Positions 53,033 to 61,617 of a stretch of DNA of 64,000 nucleotides are shown piece by piece. Positions within the stretch are counted from its first letter, which is position 1, and each line of letters starts with the position of its first letter. Origin of the DNA: CAVVSD01 sp963750895 (GTDB lineage: Bacteria; Actinomycetota; Thermoleophilia; Solirubrobacterales; Solirubrobacteraceae). The position numbers and the translations under genes were made by a program. The notes beneath the pieces were generated by a model. It searched no databases. It saw only the letters and a list, made by a program, of their open reading frames with translations, and was not told the DNA's origin. The stretch covers positions 1 through 64,000 of the forward strand of contig CAVVSD010000005.1 of assembly GCA_963750895.1 (NCBI GenBank). Direction: 5' to 3'.

Positions 53033-53881
53033 TCAGGCGACTGCGCGCTCCTGCTCTGCAGCGTCGCGCAGTCGCCGGACCGCCTCCTTCTCGATCTGAC
53101 GGACGCGCTCCCGCGACAGCGAGAGGAATCCGCCGATCTCCGTCAGGGTCCTGGGTGCGTCGCCGCTCAGGCCGTGGCGCATCTCGACGACCCGGCGCTC
53201 CCGGTCGCTCAGGCGACCCAGCAGCGCGGGCAGCTTCGCGGCGTGCTCGTCGTCGGTGATCTGCACCTCGTACATCTCCGACTCGAACGCCGCGGCCTCG
53301 TCGGGCACCAGCTCGCCGAGCTCCGTGCCGTCCTCGCCGACCGGCTGATTGAGCGACACCGGCGTCTGCGCGGCGCGCAGCAGCTCCAGCGTGTGCTCGA
53401 TGTTCATGCCGGTGTGCGCGGCCAGCTCGGAGACGAGCGGCTCGCGACCGAGCGTCACCGCGAGATCGGCCTGCGCGCGCTGCAGGCGCGCGAGGCGCTC
53501 CGCGGCGTGCACGGGCAGCCGGATCGCACGGCCCTTCTCGGCCAGCGCACGCGTGACCGCCTGGCGAATCCACCAGGTCGCGTACGTCGAGAACCGGAAG
53601 CCGCGCCGGTGGTCGAACTTCTCCACCGCCCGGACCAGGCCGATCGTCCCCTCCTGGATGAGATCCAGGAGCGGCAGACCGCGGTTCTGGTAATTGCGGG
53701 CGATCGACACGACGAGGCGGAGGTTGCCCTCCACCATCCGGCGCTTCGCCTGCATGTCGCCGCGCTCCACACGTCTCGCGAGCTCGAGGTGCTCGCGGTG
53801 CGTCAGCAGCCTGCGCGCGCGGACATCACGCAGGAAGAGATCGAGGCTGTCGGTGTTCTCGGAGTGCTCGTGGGCCGCCAT
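53033..53881 (-). CDS. RpoD-like sigma-70 factor
   Basis: A 282-aa group-2 sigma factor: region 1.2 at SLDLFLRDVRARRLLTHREH, region 2 with NLRLVVSIARNYQNRGLPLL, DLIQEGTIGLVRAVEKFDHR and FSTYATWWIRQAVTRALAEK, region 3, and region 4 ending LSLSRERVRQIEKEAVRRLR. No long N-terminal region 1.1, so not the housekeeping SigA. Such factors (HrdB-like/SigB relatives) serve stress or stationary-phase promoters. A STAS antagonist lies elsewhere in the window, but nothing here links the two. Confidence 0.9.
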   Translation of the reverse strand: MAAHEHSENTDSLDLFLRDVRARRLLTHREHLELARRVERGDMQAKRRMVEGNLRLVVSIARNYQNRGLPLLDLIQEGTIGLVRAVEKFDHRRGFRFSTYATWWIRQAVTRALAEKGRAIRLPVHAAERLARLQRAQADLAVTLGREPLVSELAAHTGMNIEHTLELLRAAQTPVSLNQPVGEDGTELGELVPDEAAAFESEMYEVQITDDEHAAKLPALLGRLSDRERRVVEMRHGLSGDAPRTLTEIGGFLSLSRERVRQIEKEAVRRLRDAAEQERAVA

Positions 53882-53947
53882 CGGCGGCGAAGGTATCGAC
53901 GCCCGAGAGCCCGCTCAATCGTGCTACCCACACCTCGTGTGTTGCGG

Positions 53948-54910
53948 TCAGTATCCCTCCGCCCGCACGTTGACCAGCGGTTCGCCCGCCGCGAGGCGCC
54001 GGATCTGGTCCCCCGCGAGGCGGATCGCGCGCTCGTACCAGCCGTCCGTCGTGCCCGCGACGTGCGGCGTGATGAGCAGTCCGGGGCAGGCCCAGAGCGG
54101 GTGCCCGTCGGGCAGCGGCTCGGGATCCGTGACGTCCAGCGCCGCCCGCACGCGCCCTGAGCGCAGGCGCGGGATGAGGTCGTCCGTCACGACGTGACGT
54201 CCGCGGCCGGCGTTCACGAGCAGCGCCCCGGGCCGCATCGCGTCCAGGAACTCCCCGTCGACGACGCCGTCGGTCTCGTCCGTGAGCGGGAGGAGGACGA
54301 CGACGACCTCGGCCTCCCCGGCCAGCGCGTGCGCCTCGGACATCGGGTGCACGCCGGGCCGCGCGTGACGTGCGACGCCGGTCACCGTCGCGCCGAAGGG
54401 CTCGAGGCGCGCCTGCACCGCTCGTCCGATGCTGCCGTGCCCGAGGACGAGCACGCGCGCGCCCTCGATGTCGGGGATCGGCCAGAGCGGTGAGTCCTGG
54501 CCCGCGCCGCCGACGAAGCTGTTGATGCCCCGGTCCCAGGTGCCCCGGCGCTGCAGGTCGAGGAGGTCCGGGAACCTGCGCGTCATCGCCAGGATCGCCG
54601 CGACCACCCATTCCGCCACAGGAGTGTCGTGCACGCCGCTCGCGTTGCAGATCGTGAGGCCGTCGGGCACACGGTCGACGAGCCAGTCGACGCCGGCGCT
54701 GACGGTCTGCAGGACCTCCAGCTGCGGTGCGGCCGCGAGGATCTCGCCGAGACGGTGCGGCATGACGCCGGCGAGCACCGCCATCCGCGCGTCGGCGGCC
54801 CCGGCGGGGATCGGTCCGTCGCCGATCCTGATCAGCTCGACCTCGGGCGGCAGCGTGCCGAGCGCCTCGTCCGGCAGCGAGTCGGGCACGAGGATGCGCA
54901 CCGCGCGCAT
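53948..54910 (-). CDS. D-isomer-specific 2-hydroxyacid dehydrogenase
   Basis: A 320-aa dehydrogenase: NAD motif GARVLVLGHGSIGRAVQARL, and the catalytic set Arg236 (NAGRGRHV), Glu264 (VTDPEPLPDGHP) and His283 (TPHVAGTTDGWY). These enzymes interconvert 2-keto and D-2-hydroxy acids; phosphoglycerate, glyoxylate and hydroxypyruvate are typical substrates. Glyoxylate/hydroxypyruvate would fit the glycine produced by sarcosine oxidase, but that is inference. Stands alone between a sigma factor and a secreted protein. Confidence 0.87.
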   Translation of the reverse strand: MRAVRILVPDSLPDEALGTLPPEVELIRIGDGPIPAGAADARMAVLAGVMPHRLGEILAAAPQLEVLQTVSAGVDWLVDRVPDGLTICNASGVHDTPVAEWVVAAILAMTRRFPDLLDLQRRGTWDRGINSFVGGAGQDSPLWPIPDIEGARVLVLGHGSIGRAVQARLEPFGATVTGVARHARPGVHPMSEAHALAGEAEVVVVLLPLTDETDGVVDGEFLDAMRPGALLVNAGRGRHVVTDDLIPRLRSGRVRAALDVTDPEPLPDGHPLWACPGLLITPHVAGTTDGWYERAIRLAGDQIRRLAAGEPLVNVRAEGY

Positions 54911-54922
54911 CCTACGAGGTGG

Positions 54923-56197
54923 CTACTCGCAGTCCTTCGGGTCCGCGGCGGGCGTCGTCGCGGGCGTCTCGGCCGGCGCCGCCGGGGCGGGTGCGGCGGA
55001 GGTCGCCGTCGTCGGGTCCGGCGTGACGGGCTGCGCGGGCGCGGGCGCGGGCGTCTCCGGCGCCGGCGGCGTGTCGACGACCTCGAGCTGCGCCTGGACC
55101 TGGACCTGCGGGGCCTGCGGGGTCCCCGCCGTCCCATCGCCGTCCGGGAGGGACACGGTGGCCGTGTCCGTCGTCGGGGTCGTGGGCGTGGTCGGGTCGG
55201 CGGCGTCGCCGGGCAGCGGCAGCGAGAGGACGCTCGGCGTCCCGGCCTCGGGCGCGGGCTCCGTGGCCGGCGCGGTCGGCCTCGTGCCCAGGTCGTCGGC
55301 GTCGATCTTCACGACGACCTTCACGCGGTTGGAGATCGCGTCGCCGTCGTCGAGCAGCTGGACCTCGGGCTCGTCCACCGGGTTCACGCGCGTGTCGGGC
55401 GCGAACATCATCTGGACCCGCAGGCACTGGCCGTCGGCGCAGGTGGGCGTCCCGGCGGACGTCACGGTCGCATCGACGACGTCGACCTGCGTCTCCAGGG
55501 CGATCTTGGAGGAGTTGATGGCCGCCGCGCTGCGCAGCAGCGAGGCCACGTCGGTCGGCGCGAGCTTGAGGCTCAGTGCGACCGTGCGCGTCCCCGTCGT
55601 GGTGGCGGCGTCGGCGACGGCCATCTGCACGCGCAGCTCGGGCTGGCCGCTGCTGGAGGCGTGGGCGTTGGAGAAGGTGCTGCTGACCGAGCCGAGCTTG
55701 ACCTTGCGGTTCGTCGGCTGCGGGATCGTGGCGGCGGGCTGCGTCGGGCCGGCCTCGGCGGCGGGCGAGGCCGCCGTGGCGGCGGGCGTCTCGGTGGTCT
55801 CCGTCGCCGGCGTGGTCGTCGGGCTCGTGTCCGGGACGTCGTCGGTCTTCGGGGCCCGCTTCGTCGTCGCGCGCTCGGTGGTCGCGGTCTGGCGCGGCGT
55901 GGTCGTCGCGGCGGGCGCGTCGTCACCCGCGGGCGCGGCGTCGTCGAGCGGGATGACCTCGGTCTTGGGGGCCTGCTGCGTGCGCGTGGGCGCGGGGAGC
56001 GTCACCACGGGCGCGGCCGCGCGGGTGGCCGGGGCGAGCGCCACCTCGGCTGCCCCCGAGGAGGAGAAGACGCTGCCGGGCCAGGAGCTGAAGGGCATGG
56101 CGCCGCTCGCGGCATACCCCCCTGCGATGACGGAGGCAGCAAGGCACGAGCCGGCTGCCACCGAGGCGAGGAGGGAGCGACGAGGGGACACCCGCAT
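54923..56197 (-). CDS. Secreted Pro/Thr/Ala-rich protein
   Basis: A 424-aa protein with a signal peptide (MRVSPRRSLLASVAAGSCLA, hydrophobic to about residue 32), then about 120 residues rich in Pro, Ala and Thr (TTTPATETTETPAATAASPA and similar), a structured middle (about 165-330: KVKLGSVSSTFSNAHASSSG, with a CADGQC pair), and another Pro/Thr-rich tail ending DPKDCE. No wall-anchor motif was seen. The middle may be a binding domain; the flanks look like a spacer through the envelope. I do not recognise the family. Confidence 0.7.
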   Translation of the reverse strand: MRVSPRRSLLASVAAGSCLAASVIAGGYAASGAMPFSSWPGSVFSSSGAAEVALAPATRAAAPVVTLPAPTRTQQAPKTEVIPLDDAAPAGDDAPAATTTPRQTATTERATTKRAPKTDDVPDTSPTTTPATETTETPAATAASPAAEAGPTQPAATIPQPTNRKVKLGSVSSTFSNAHASSSGQPELRVQMAVADAATTTGTRTVALSLKLAPTDVASLLRSAAAINSSKIALETQVDVVDATVTSAGTPTCADGQCLRVQMMFAPDTRVNPVDEPEVQLLDDGDAISNRVKVVVKIDADDLGTRPTAPATEPAPEAGTPSVLSLPLPGDAADPTTPTTPTTDTATVSLPDGDGTAGTPQAPQVQVQAQLEVVDTPPAPETPAPAPAQPVTPDPTTATSAAPAPAAPAETPATTPAADPKDCE

Positions 56198-56307
56198 GCC
56201 CTTCTTGTCGGCGCCCCCGGTCGGACCTTGACCCTGGACGTCCGTCCAACATGAAGGGTGGAGATTCAGGTGCGTCGGGCGTCACGAAGACGACGCCTGG
56301 ACGCACC

Positions 56308-57114
56308 TCAGCCCTGCAAATCGCGCAGAACCGCCACAAGGTCTGTCTGGACGAACGTCGGAGCTCCGGAGGGTTTGAGATCGCTCTCGCGCGTGGATCC
56401 CGTCAGGAGCAGGAGGGAATGCCATCCCATGGCCTCCGCGACCCCCACGTCGGCGGCCAGCGAGTCCCCCACGACGAGCACCGGGCGGCCCGTGTCGACC
56501 TCCTTCGCCGCGCGCTCGCCGAAGTGCCGCGAGGGCTTCCCGCAGAGCTCCGGATCGACGGGCGACATCGCGTTGAGGGCCGCGATCATCGTGCCGGTCC
56601 CCGCCTCGATCCCGCGATCGGTCGGGTAGTGCGGCTCGGCGGCCGTCGCGTACACCGGGACGCCGGTCTCCACGAACGCCGCGGCGCGGGCCACGCCGGC
56701 GAGCGAGCGCTCGGGATCCAGGCCGAGGGCGAGCGCCGTGCCGTCCCCGGGCTCGGCGTCCATCACGTCCGGCGCCGCGATGCCCACGCGCTCCAGGCTC
56801 TCGCGCAGGCCGGCGTTGCCGAGCCGGACGACGTGCGTGTGCCCGGCGGCCTGCACGACGGCGGCCAGCGCGTCCGGGGCGGTCACGAGCTCGTCCGGGT
56901 CCGCGTCGATGCCCATGCCCTGCAGCCGGGCCGCGATCCGGTCGCGCTCCAGCAGCGCGTTGTTCGTGCCGAACGCGACCTTCAGCCCCGCGTCGCGGCA
57001 TGCCCGGACGAAGTCGGCGGCGCCCGGGAGCGCCGTGTCGCCGCGGTAGAGCGTGCCGTCGAGGTCGAACAGGACGCCGCCGTACCCCGAGAGGCTGCGC
57101 AGCGTCTCGCGCAT
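56308..57114 (-). CDS. HAD-superfamily phosphatase (NagD/AraL-like)
   Basis: A 268-aa HAD IIA phosphatase. GYGGVLFDLDGTLYRGDTAL contains the catalytic D17-x-D19 with DGT; VAFGTNNALLERDRIAARL is motif II (TNN) and LVVGDSLAADVGVAEAMGWH motif IV, with the C2A cap between. Members hydrolyse p-nitrophenyl phosphate, sugar or nucleotide phosphates. ATG 57114 overlaps the stop of the RNase H gene (ATGA), so the two are co-translated. Physiological substrate unknown. Confidence 0.85.
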   Translation of the reverse strand: MRETLRSLSGYGGVLFDLDGTLYRGDTALPGAADFVRACRDAGLKVAFGTNNALLERDRIAARLQGMGIDADPDELVTAPDALAAVVQAAGHTHVVRLGNAGLRESLERVGIAAPDVMDAEPGDGTALALGLDPERSLAGVARAAAFVETGVPVYATAAEPHYPTDRGIEAGTGTMIAALNAMSPVDPELCGKPSRHFGERAAKEVDTGRPVLVVGDSLAADVGVAEAMGWHSLLLLTGSTRESDLKPSGAPTFVQTDLVAVLRDLQG

Positions 57115-57518
57115 CAGCCCGTGCGCGCGTCCAGCGCCTGGTTCACGAGCGCGTCCGCGTGGGCGTTCTGCGCCCGCGGCACGGAGCGCACCGACCACCG
57201 CTCGAACCCCTCGAGGACCTCGGTCGCGGCGCGGTGCAGCGGCTTCATGTCCGCGTGCTTGACCTTGTACTCGCCGTTGACCTGCTTGGCGACGAGCTCG
57301 GAGTCGTTGACGACGTCGACCTCGGTGGCGCCCAGCTCCTGCGCACGTTGGAGCCCGAGCAGCAGCCCCCGGTACTCGGCGACGTTGTTCGTCACGACGC
57401 CGAGGACCTCGGCGGCCTCGTCGAGGACCTGGCCGTCGGCATCGGACACGACCGCGGCAGCGGCCGCCGGGCCCGGATTGCCCCGCGCGCCGCCGTCCAC
57501 GTGGACGATGACGCGCAC
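57114..57518 (-). CDS. RNase HI-family protein
   Basis: A 134-aa RNase H fold: VIVHVDGGARGNPGPAAAAA starts with Asp8, NNVAEYRGLLLGLQRAQELG gives Glu48, VVNDSELVAKQVNG Asp72, and RAQNAHADALVNQALD the fourth acidic residue Asp122. All four catalytic carboxylates are present, so it should cut RNA in RNA-DNA hybrids; it is shorter than E. coli RnhA and belongs to the actinobacterial/archaeal RNase HI type that is often fused to a phosphatase domain. Here the phosphatase is the next gene, overlapping by 1-3 bases. Confidence 0.87.
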   Translation of the reverse strand: MRVIVHVDGGARGNPGPAAAAAVVSDADGQVLDEAAEVLGVVTNNVAEYRGLLLGLQRAQELGATEVDVVNDSELVAKQVNGEYKVKHADMKPLHRAATEVLEGFERWSVRSVPRAQNAHADALVNQALDARTG

Positions 57519-57521
57519 CCG

Positions 57522-57773
57522 TCAGTCGTCGTCGGCGAGGGCCGTCGCGGTGCCGGGCGGGTCCACGAGCGGGAAGTCGCCAGGGACGCGGGAACGGCGC
57601 CGATCGCGCTGCAGACGCTGGTGCCCACCCGAGTCGCCGCCGGTGTGACGGTCGCGGCGCTCGCCGCGACGGCGGTCGATGATGACCTGCACGTTGCCGT
57701 CGTCCGCGTAATACGCGGCGAGTCGGTCGTACAGCTCAGGAGCGAGCTCTTCTGGAACAACGCAGTAGATCAT
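57522..57773 (-). CDS. Conserved hypothetical protein with Arg-rich segment
   Basis: An 83-aa protein: MIYCVVPEELAPELYDRLAA and YYADDGNVQVIIDRRRGERR are a pattern I recognise from small actinobacterial proteins of unknown function; the remainder is Arg/Asp-rich and disordered-looking. It lies 3 bp upstream of the RNase H gene on the same strand and probably starts that operon (hypothetical, RNase H, HAD). No function known. Confidence 0.6.
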   Translation of the reverse strand: MIYCVVPEELAPELYDRLAAYYADDGNVQVIIDRRRGERRDRHTGGDSGGHQRLQRDRRRSRVPGDFPLVDPPGTATALADDD

Positions 57774-57894
57774 GGGTATGCGAGCACCTCTGGGGGAACG
57801 GCGGCAGCGGCGAGAGGCCGCTTTGCGCTTGCGCGAACTCTAGCGGGCACAAGGGGTTCCGCGGGCATCGTCCATCCGGCCAGGTTCCGGTAGA

Positions 57895-58629
57895 TCACTC
57901 CGCGAGCGCGAGCGTCCCGCGTGCGTCGGCGACCGCGTTGGGCGCCTGGTCCTCGACCTCGAGCTCGGTCAGCTCGGCGCCCTGGGCGACGAGGCGCACG
58001 CCCGCCTCCTCATCGGCCAGGTCGACCTCGTAGCGGTACCACGAGAGCTCCCAGCCGACCACGATCGAGACGATCGAGCCCTCGGTCGCCGAGGGGCGCA
58101 CCGCGACGAGCGGGTCCCCGAGCGACCGTGCGACCCCGGCGACGGTGCGGCGGTGGCGGCTGCCGTTGAACAGCTCGACCGCGCGCGAGCGCTTCAGGTC
58201 GGCGTGCGTGGGGATCGCATGGACGCGGCGCTGCTCACGCGGCGGCTCCCACGCGGGCTCCTCGCGCCCGGACGGCGGCGCCGGCGGAGGCGGGGGCGGC
58301 GCGACGTAGGGCTCCGGCTCCGGCTCGGACGCGTCGATCGGCCGCAGGTCGTCGTCCAGCTGCGGCAGCTCGGGGCGCGAGGTGCGCTCGCGCAGGCGGC
58401 GCAGGAGGGAGCCGCGACGTTCGCGCCCGTGGCGGTGGACGCTCGGCGTGTCCGCCAGGCCCTCGCGGATCCAGCCCTCGTTGGCGGCACGCGCCGTGCA
58501 CAGGTTGCACACGAGCCGGCGGGTGCCGCCCGCGATGAAGGGCTCGGCCTCCTCCCCACGCAGGAGCGTGCGCCCGCACACCTCGCAGGAGACGGCGGCA
58601 TGGGAGGTCGTGATCGCCTTGCGCGTCAT
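57895..58629 (-). CDS. Hypothetical protein with N-terminal zinc ribbon
   Basis: A 244-aa protein. The N-terminus SCEVCGRTLLRGEEAEPFIA and RRLVCNLCTARAANEGWI form a C-x2-C/C-x2-C zinc ribbon; a Pro-rich linker (APPPPPPAPPSG) follows, and the C-terminal 120 residues (VAVRPSATEGSIVSIVVGWE, LVAQGAELTELE) form a soluble domain. I associate this plan with conserved actinobacterial proteins of unknown function. It ends 30 bp before the EF-G-like gene on the same strand. Confidence 0.65.
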   Translation of the reverse strand: MTRKAITTSHAAVSCEVCGRTLLRGEEAEPFIAGGTRRLVCNLCTARAANEGWIREGLADTPSVHRHGRERRGSLLRRLRERTSRPELPQLDDDLRPIDASEPEPEPYVAPPPPPPAPPSGREEPAWEPPREQRRVHAIPTHADLKRSRAVELFNGSRHRRTVAGVARSLGDPLVAVRPSATEGSIVSIVVGWELSWYRYEVDLADEEAGVRLVAQGAELTELEVEDQAPNAVADARGTLALAE

Positions 58630-58658
58630 CGACGTCCGAGGCTATCGCGCCGTGGAGC

Positions 58659-60722
58659 TTACGCCGCAGCGGTCTCCTGCTGCGCCTCCTGCACCACCTT
58701 CTGGGCCAGGTGCGCAGGTACCTCCTCGTAGCGCAGGAACTCCATCGTGTACTCGCCGCGCCCGCCCGTCAGCGCACGCAGGTCGGGTGCGTAGGTGACC
58801 ATCTCGGCCATCGGGACCTCGGCCTTGACCTCGGTCATCATCCCGCTCGGCTCCATGCCCTGGGGCCGGCCGCGACGCGAGTTCAGGTCGCCGATGACGT
58901 CGCCGACCGCCTCCTCCGGCACCGACAGCGTCACGATCATGATCGGTTCCAGCAGGACCGCCCCGGCTGCCGCCATCGCCTCGCGCATGGCGATCGAGCC
59001 CGCCATGCGGAACGCCTGCTCCGAGGAGTCCACCGTGTGGTAGCTGCCGTCGTAGAGCTTCACCCGCACGCCCTTGAGCGGGAAGCCGGCGATCGGGCCG
59101 TGGGCCATCGCGTCGACGACGCCCTTCTGCACCGCCGGGATGAACCCGTGCGGGATCACGCCGCCCTTGATGGCGTCGACGAAGTCGAAGGACCCGTCGC
59201 GCAGCGGCTCGATCTCGATGTGGCAGTCGCCGAACTGGCCGCGGCCGCCGGTCTGCTTCTTGTGGCGGCCGTGCGCCTTCGCGCTCCCGCGGATCGTCTC
59301 CTGGTACGGGACGCGCGGCGTCTTGAGGACGACCTCGGCGCCGAAGCGCGCCTTCAGCCGCTCCACGACGACCTCGACGTGCATCTGCGACAGCCCCGCG
59401 ACGATCTGCTCGCCGGTCTGCTGGTCGCGGTGCAGCTCGATCGTCGGGTCCTCCTCCTGCAGGCGGCGCAGGCCGGTGATGACCTTGTCCTCGTCGCCGC
59501 GGGACTTCGGCTCCATCGCGAACGCCATGACCGGCGCGGGCAGCGCGATCGACGGCATCGTGATGGGCTCGTCGCGCTCGGCGAGCCAGTCGCCCGCCCG
59601 GGTCTCCTTGAGCTTGGCGACGGCGCCGATGTCGCCGGGGCCGAACGCGTCGGCGTGCACCGTCTCCTTGCCCTGGAACAGGACGAGCTGGCCGATGCGC
59701 TCCTTGTGGTGCGTGCGGGTGTTCATGACCGTCGTGTCGTGGTCCATGACGCCCTGGTACACGCGGAAGAAGTTCACGCGACCCGCGTACGGGTCGGCGC
59801 GGGTCTTGAAGACGTAGGCGTAGAGCTCGCGCTCCTCGTCGGCCTCGAGCGTGAGGCCGCCGACCTCGAGGCCGCCGTGCTTCACGGGCGACGGGAGGTC
59901 CTCGACGATGGCGTCGAGCAGCCGGTTGGTCCCGAGGTTGCGCGTCGCGACACCGCAGACGACCGGGAACAGGCCGCCGTGGTTCGTGCCGTCCTTGAGC
60001 GCGGTGACGATCTCGTCGTGGGAGATCTCCTCGCCCTCGAGGTAGCGCTCGGTGAGGTGCTCGGAGACCTCGCAGATCTCGTCCATGAGCTTGTCGCGGT
60101 ACTCCTCCGCCTGCGCGACCAGCTCGTCGGGGATCGGGATCTCGCGGCAGTTCTCGCGCTCCGCGCCTTCGTACTCGTAGGCCTTCATGTCGACGAGGTC
60201 GACGACCCCGCGGACGTCCTGCTCGGATCCGATCGGGATCTCGGTGGCGACGGCGTGGGGGCCGAAGGCGGCCTTGAGGGAGTCGAGCGTCCGGAAGAAG
60301 TCGGCCCGCTCGCGGTCGAGCATGTTCACGAACACCATGCGGGCGATGTCGAGCTCGGCCGCGCGCTCCCAGAGGCGCTGCGTCGACACCTCGACGCCCA
60401 TGACGGCGTTCACGACGAAGACGGCCGACTCGCACACGCGCAGCGAGCCCAGGGCGTCGGCGACGAAGCTCGGCTCCCCCGGTGTGTCGAGGAGGTTGAT
60501 CTTCCGTTCCTGCCACTCGAACGAGCTGAGTGCGGCGGAGATCGACATGGTGCGGGCCTTCTCGTCCTCGTCCGCGTCGGAGACCGTCGTCCCCTCCATG
60601 ACGGATCCGAGCCGCTGGACGGCGCCCGCCTCGAACAGCAGGGCCTCGTGCAGGGAGGTCTTGCCGCTACCGCGGTGGCCGACGAGGGCGACGTTCCGGA
60701 TGCGGTCCGCCGGCTTGTGCAT
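58659..60722 (-). CDS. EF-G-like GTPase (FusA2 type) with altered GTP-binding motifs
   Basis: A 687-aa protein with all EF-G domains (GTPase, II, III, IV, V). G1 is intact (GHRGSGKT, residues 15-22) but two motifs differ from EF-G: the switch-II DTPGH reads DTPGE (79-83), lacking the catalytic His, and the NKxD guanine-specificity motif reads NMLD (133-136), lacking the Lys. It stands away from ribosomal-protein genes, so it is not the main FusA. Related actinobacterial EF-G2 proteins are reported to lack ribosome-dependent GTPase activity. Start ATG 60722; divergent from the inositol-phosphatase gene. Confidence 0.85.
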   Translation of the reverse strand: MHKPADRIRNVALVGHRGSGKTSLHEALLFEAGAVQRLGSVMEGTTVSDADEDEKARTMSISAALSSFEWQERKINLLDTPGEPSFVADALGSLRVCESAVFVVNAVMGVEVSTQRLWERAAELDIARMVFVNMLDRERADFFRTLDSLKAAFGPHAVATEIPIGSEQDVRGVVDLVDMKAYEYEGAERENCREIPIPDELVAQAEEYRDKLMDEICEVSEHLTERYLEGEEISHDEIVTALKDGTNHGGLFPVVCGVATRNLGTNRLLDAIVEDLPSPVKHGGLEVGGLTLEADEERELYAYVFKTRADPYAGRVNFFRVYQGVMDHDTTVMNTRTHHKERIGQLVLFQGKETVHADAFGPGDIGAVAKLKETRAGDWLAERDEPITMPSIALPAPVMAFAMEPKSRGDEDKVITGLRRLQEEDPTIELHRDQQTGEQIVAGLSQMHVEVVVERLKARFGAEVVLKTPRVPYQETIRGSAKAHGRHKKQTGGRGQFGDCHIEIEPLRDGSFDFVDAIKGGVIPHGFIPAVQKGVVDAMAHGPIAGFPLKGVRVKLYDGSYHTVDSSEQAFRMAGSIAMREAMAAAGAVLLEPIMIVTLSVPEEAVGDVIGDLNSRRGRPQGMEPSGMMTEVKAEVPMAEMVTYAPDLRALTGGRGEYTMEFLRYEEVPAHLAQKVVQEAQQETAAA

Positions 60723-60802
60723 GCCCACGCTCCTCTCTCCTCGGGGAGCGGCCACCCTAGCGCGGATACGCACGATCCTCCACGTGGGATACAACCCACC
60801 TC

Positions 60803-61532
60803 GTGATCGACGATCTCGACGTGGCGCGCGCGGCCGTTCGCGCGGCCTCCGAGGCGGCGCTGCGTCTCCGCGACGGGCCCCTGGACACCGAGGTGAAGGG
60901 CTCCGCGACCGACCTCGTCACGGCCGCGGACCGCGCTGCGGAGGCGGCCGCCGTCGAGCTCGTCCGGTCCGAGCGTCCCCGCGACGGCGTGCTCGGCGAG
61001 GAGGGCACGCTCATCTCCGGGCCGCGCCACTGGATCATCGACGGCATCGACGGCACGCTGGCCTTCGTGCGCCGGCTCCCGGGGTGGGGCTCGGCCATCG
61101 CCCTGCAGGAGCGCGGCGAGACCCTGGCGTCGGCCGTGTGCGACCCGCTGGCGGGCGAGCTGTTCTCCGGCGGCCTGGAGCGCGGCGCCGACGTCGACGG
61201 CACCGCGGCGCACGTCGCCGCGGACCGGCGGCTCTCGGAGGCGGTCGTGGCGACGCACGTGCCGACCGGCGACGCAGCCGCCGCCGAGCTCGCGGGACTG
61301 CTCGCGCGCCGGGCGGGGCTCGTCCGCGGTGGCGGATCGGGGTCGCTGGAGCTGGCCTGGCTGGCATGTGGCCGCATCGACGGGTGGAATCCAGCACGCG
61401 CCCGCCCCGTGGGACTGGGAGCCGGGCGCGATCCTCGTGGCCGAGGCGGGCGGGACCGTCATCGTGCGCGGCGCCTGGCACATCGCGGGCTCGCCCCAGG
61501 TGGCGGCCGAGCTCTCCGCGCTGGTCGTGTAG
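60803..61532 (+). CDS. Inositol-monophosphatase-family protein, frameshifted near 61391
   Basis: About 242 aa once repaired. VKGSATDLVTAADRAAEAAA, VLGEEG and HWIIDGIDGTLAFVRRLPGW carry the metal-binding Glu and Asp residues of the IMPase/SuhB/HisN fold, here D-G-I-D instead of the usual D-P-I-D. The frame breaks after CGRIDGW at ggaatcc (one base too many); the next frame continues IQHAPAPWDWEPGAILVAEA, where WDWE replaces the family's WDxA, and ends at 61532. Family members dephosphorylate inositol phosphate, histidinol phosphate or PAP; which one is unclear. GTG start at 60803. Confidence 0.75.
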
Positions 61533-61617
61533 CGCCGACGCGCCAGGTCGGTCCATCGACCGTCCAGATTCGAGCGCATCGGTGCCAGATGTGCTTGCGG
61601 CCCAGTCCCTCGCTCCG

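Noticed and set aside
53929..53941. Small inverted repeat CACAC-CTC-GTGTG after the D-2-hydroxyacid dehydrogenase gene
   Set aside because: Only 5-bp arms without a T-run; too short to call a terminator or operator.
54923..56197. Tandem DNA repeats in the Pro/Thr-rich protein gene
   Set aside because: Residue runs such as PTTPTTPTT are low-complexity coding; I could not find a consistent repeat unit or spacer of a CRISPR or minisatellite type.
58659..60722. Housekeeping elongation factor G
   Set aside because: Motifs DTPGE and NMLD and the lack of rpsL/rpsG/tuf neighbours point to the EF-G2-like branch.
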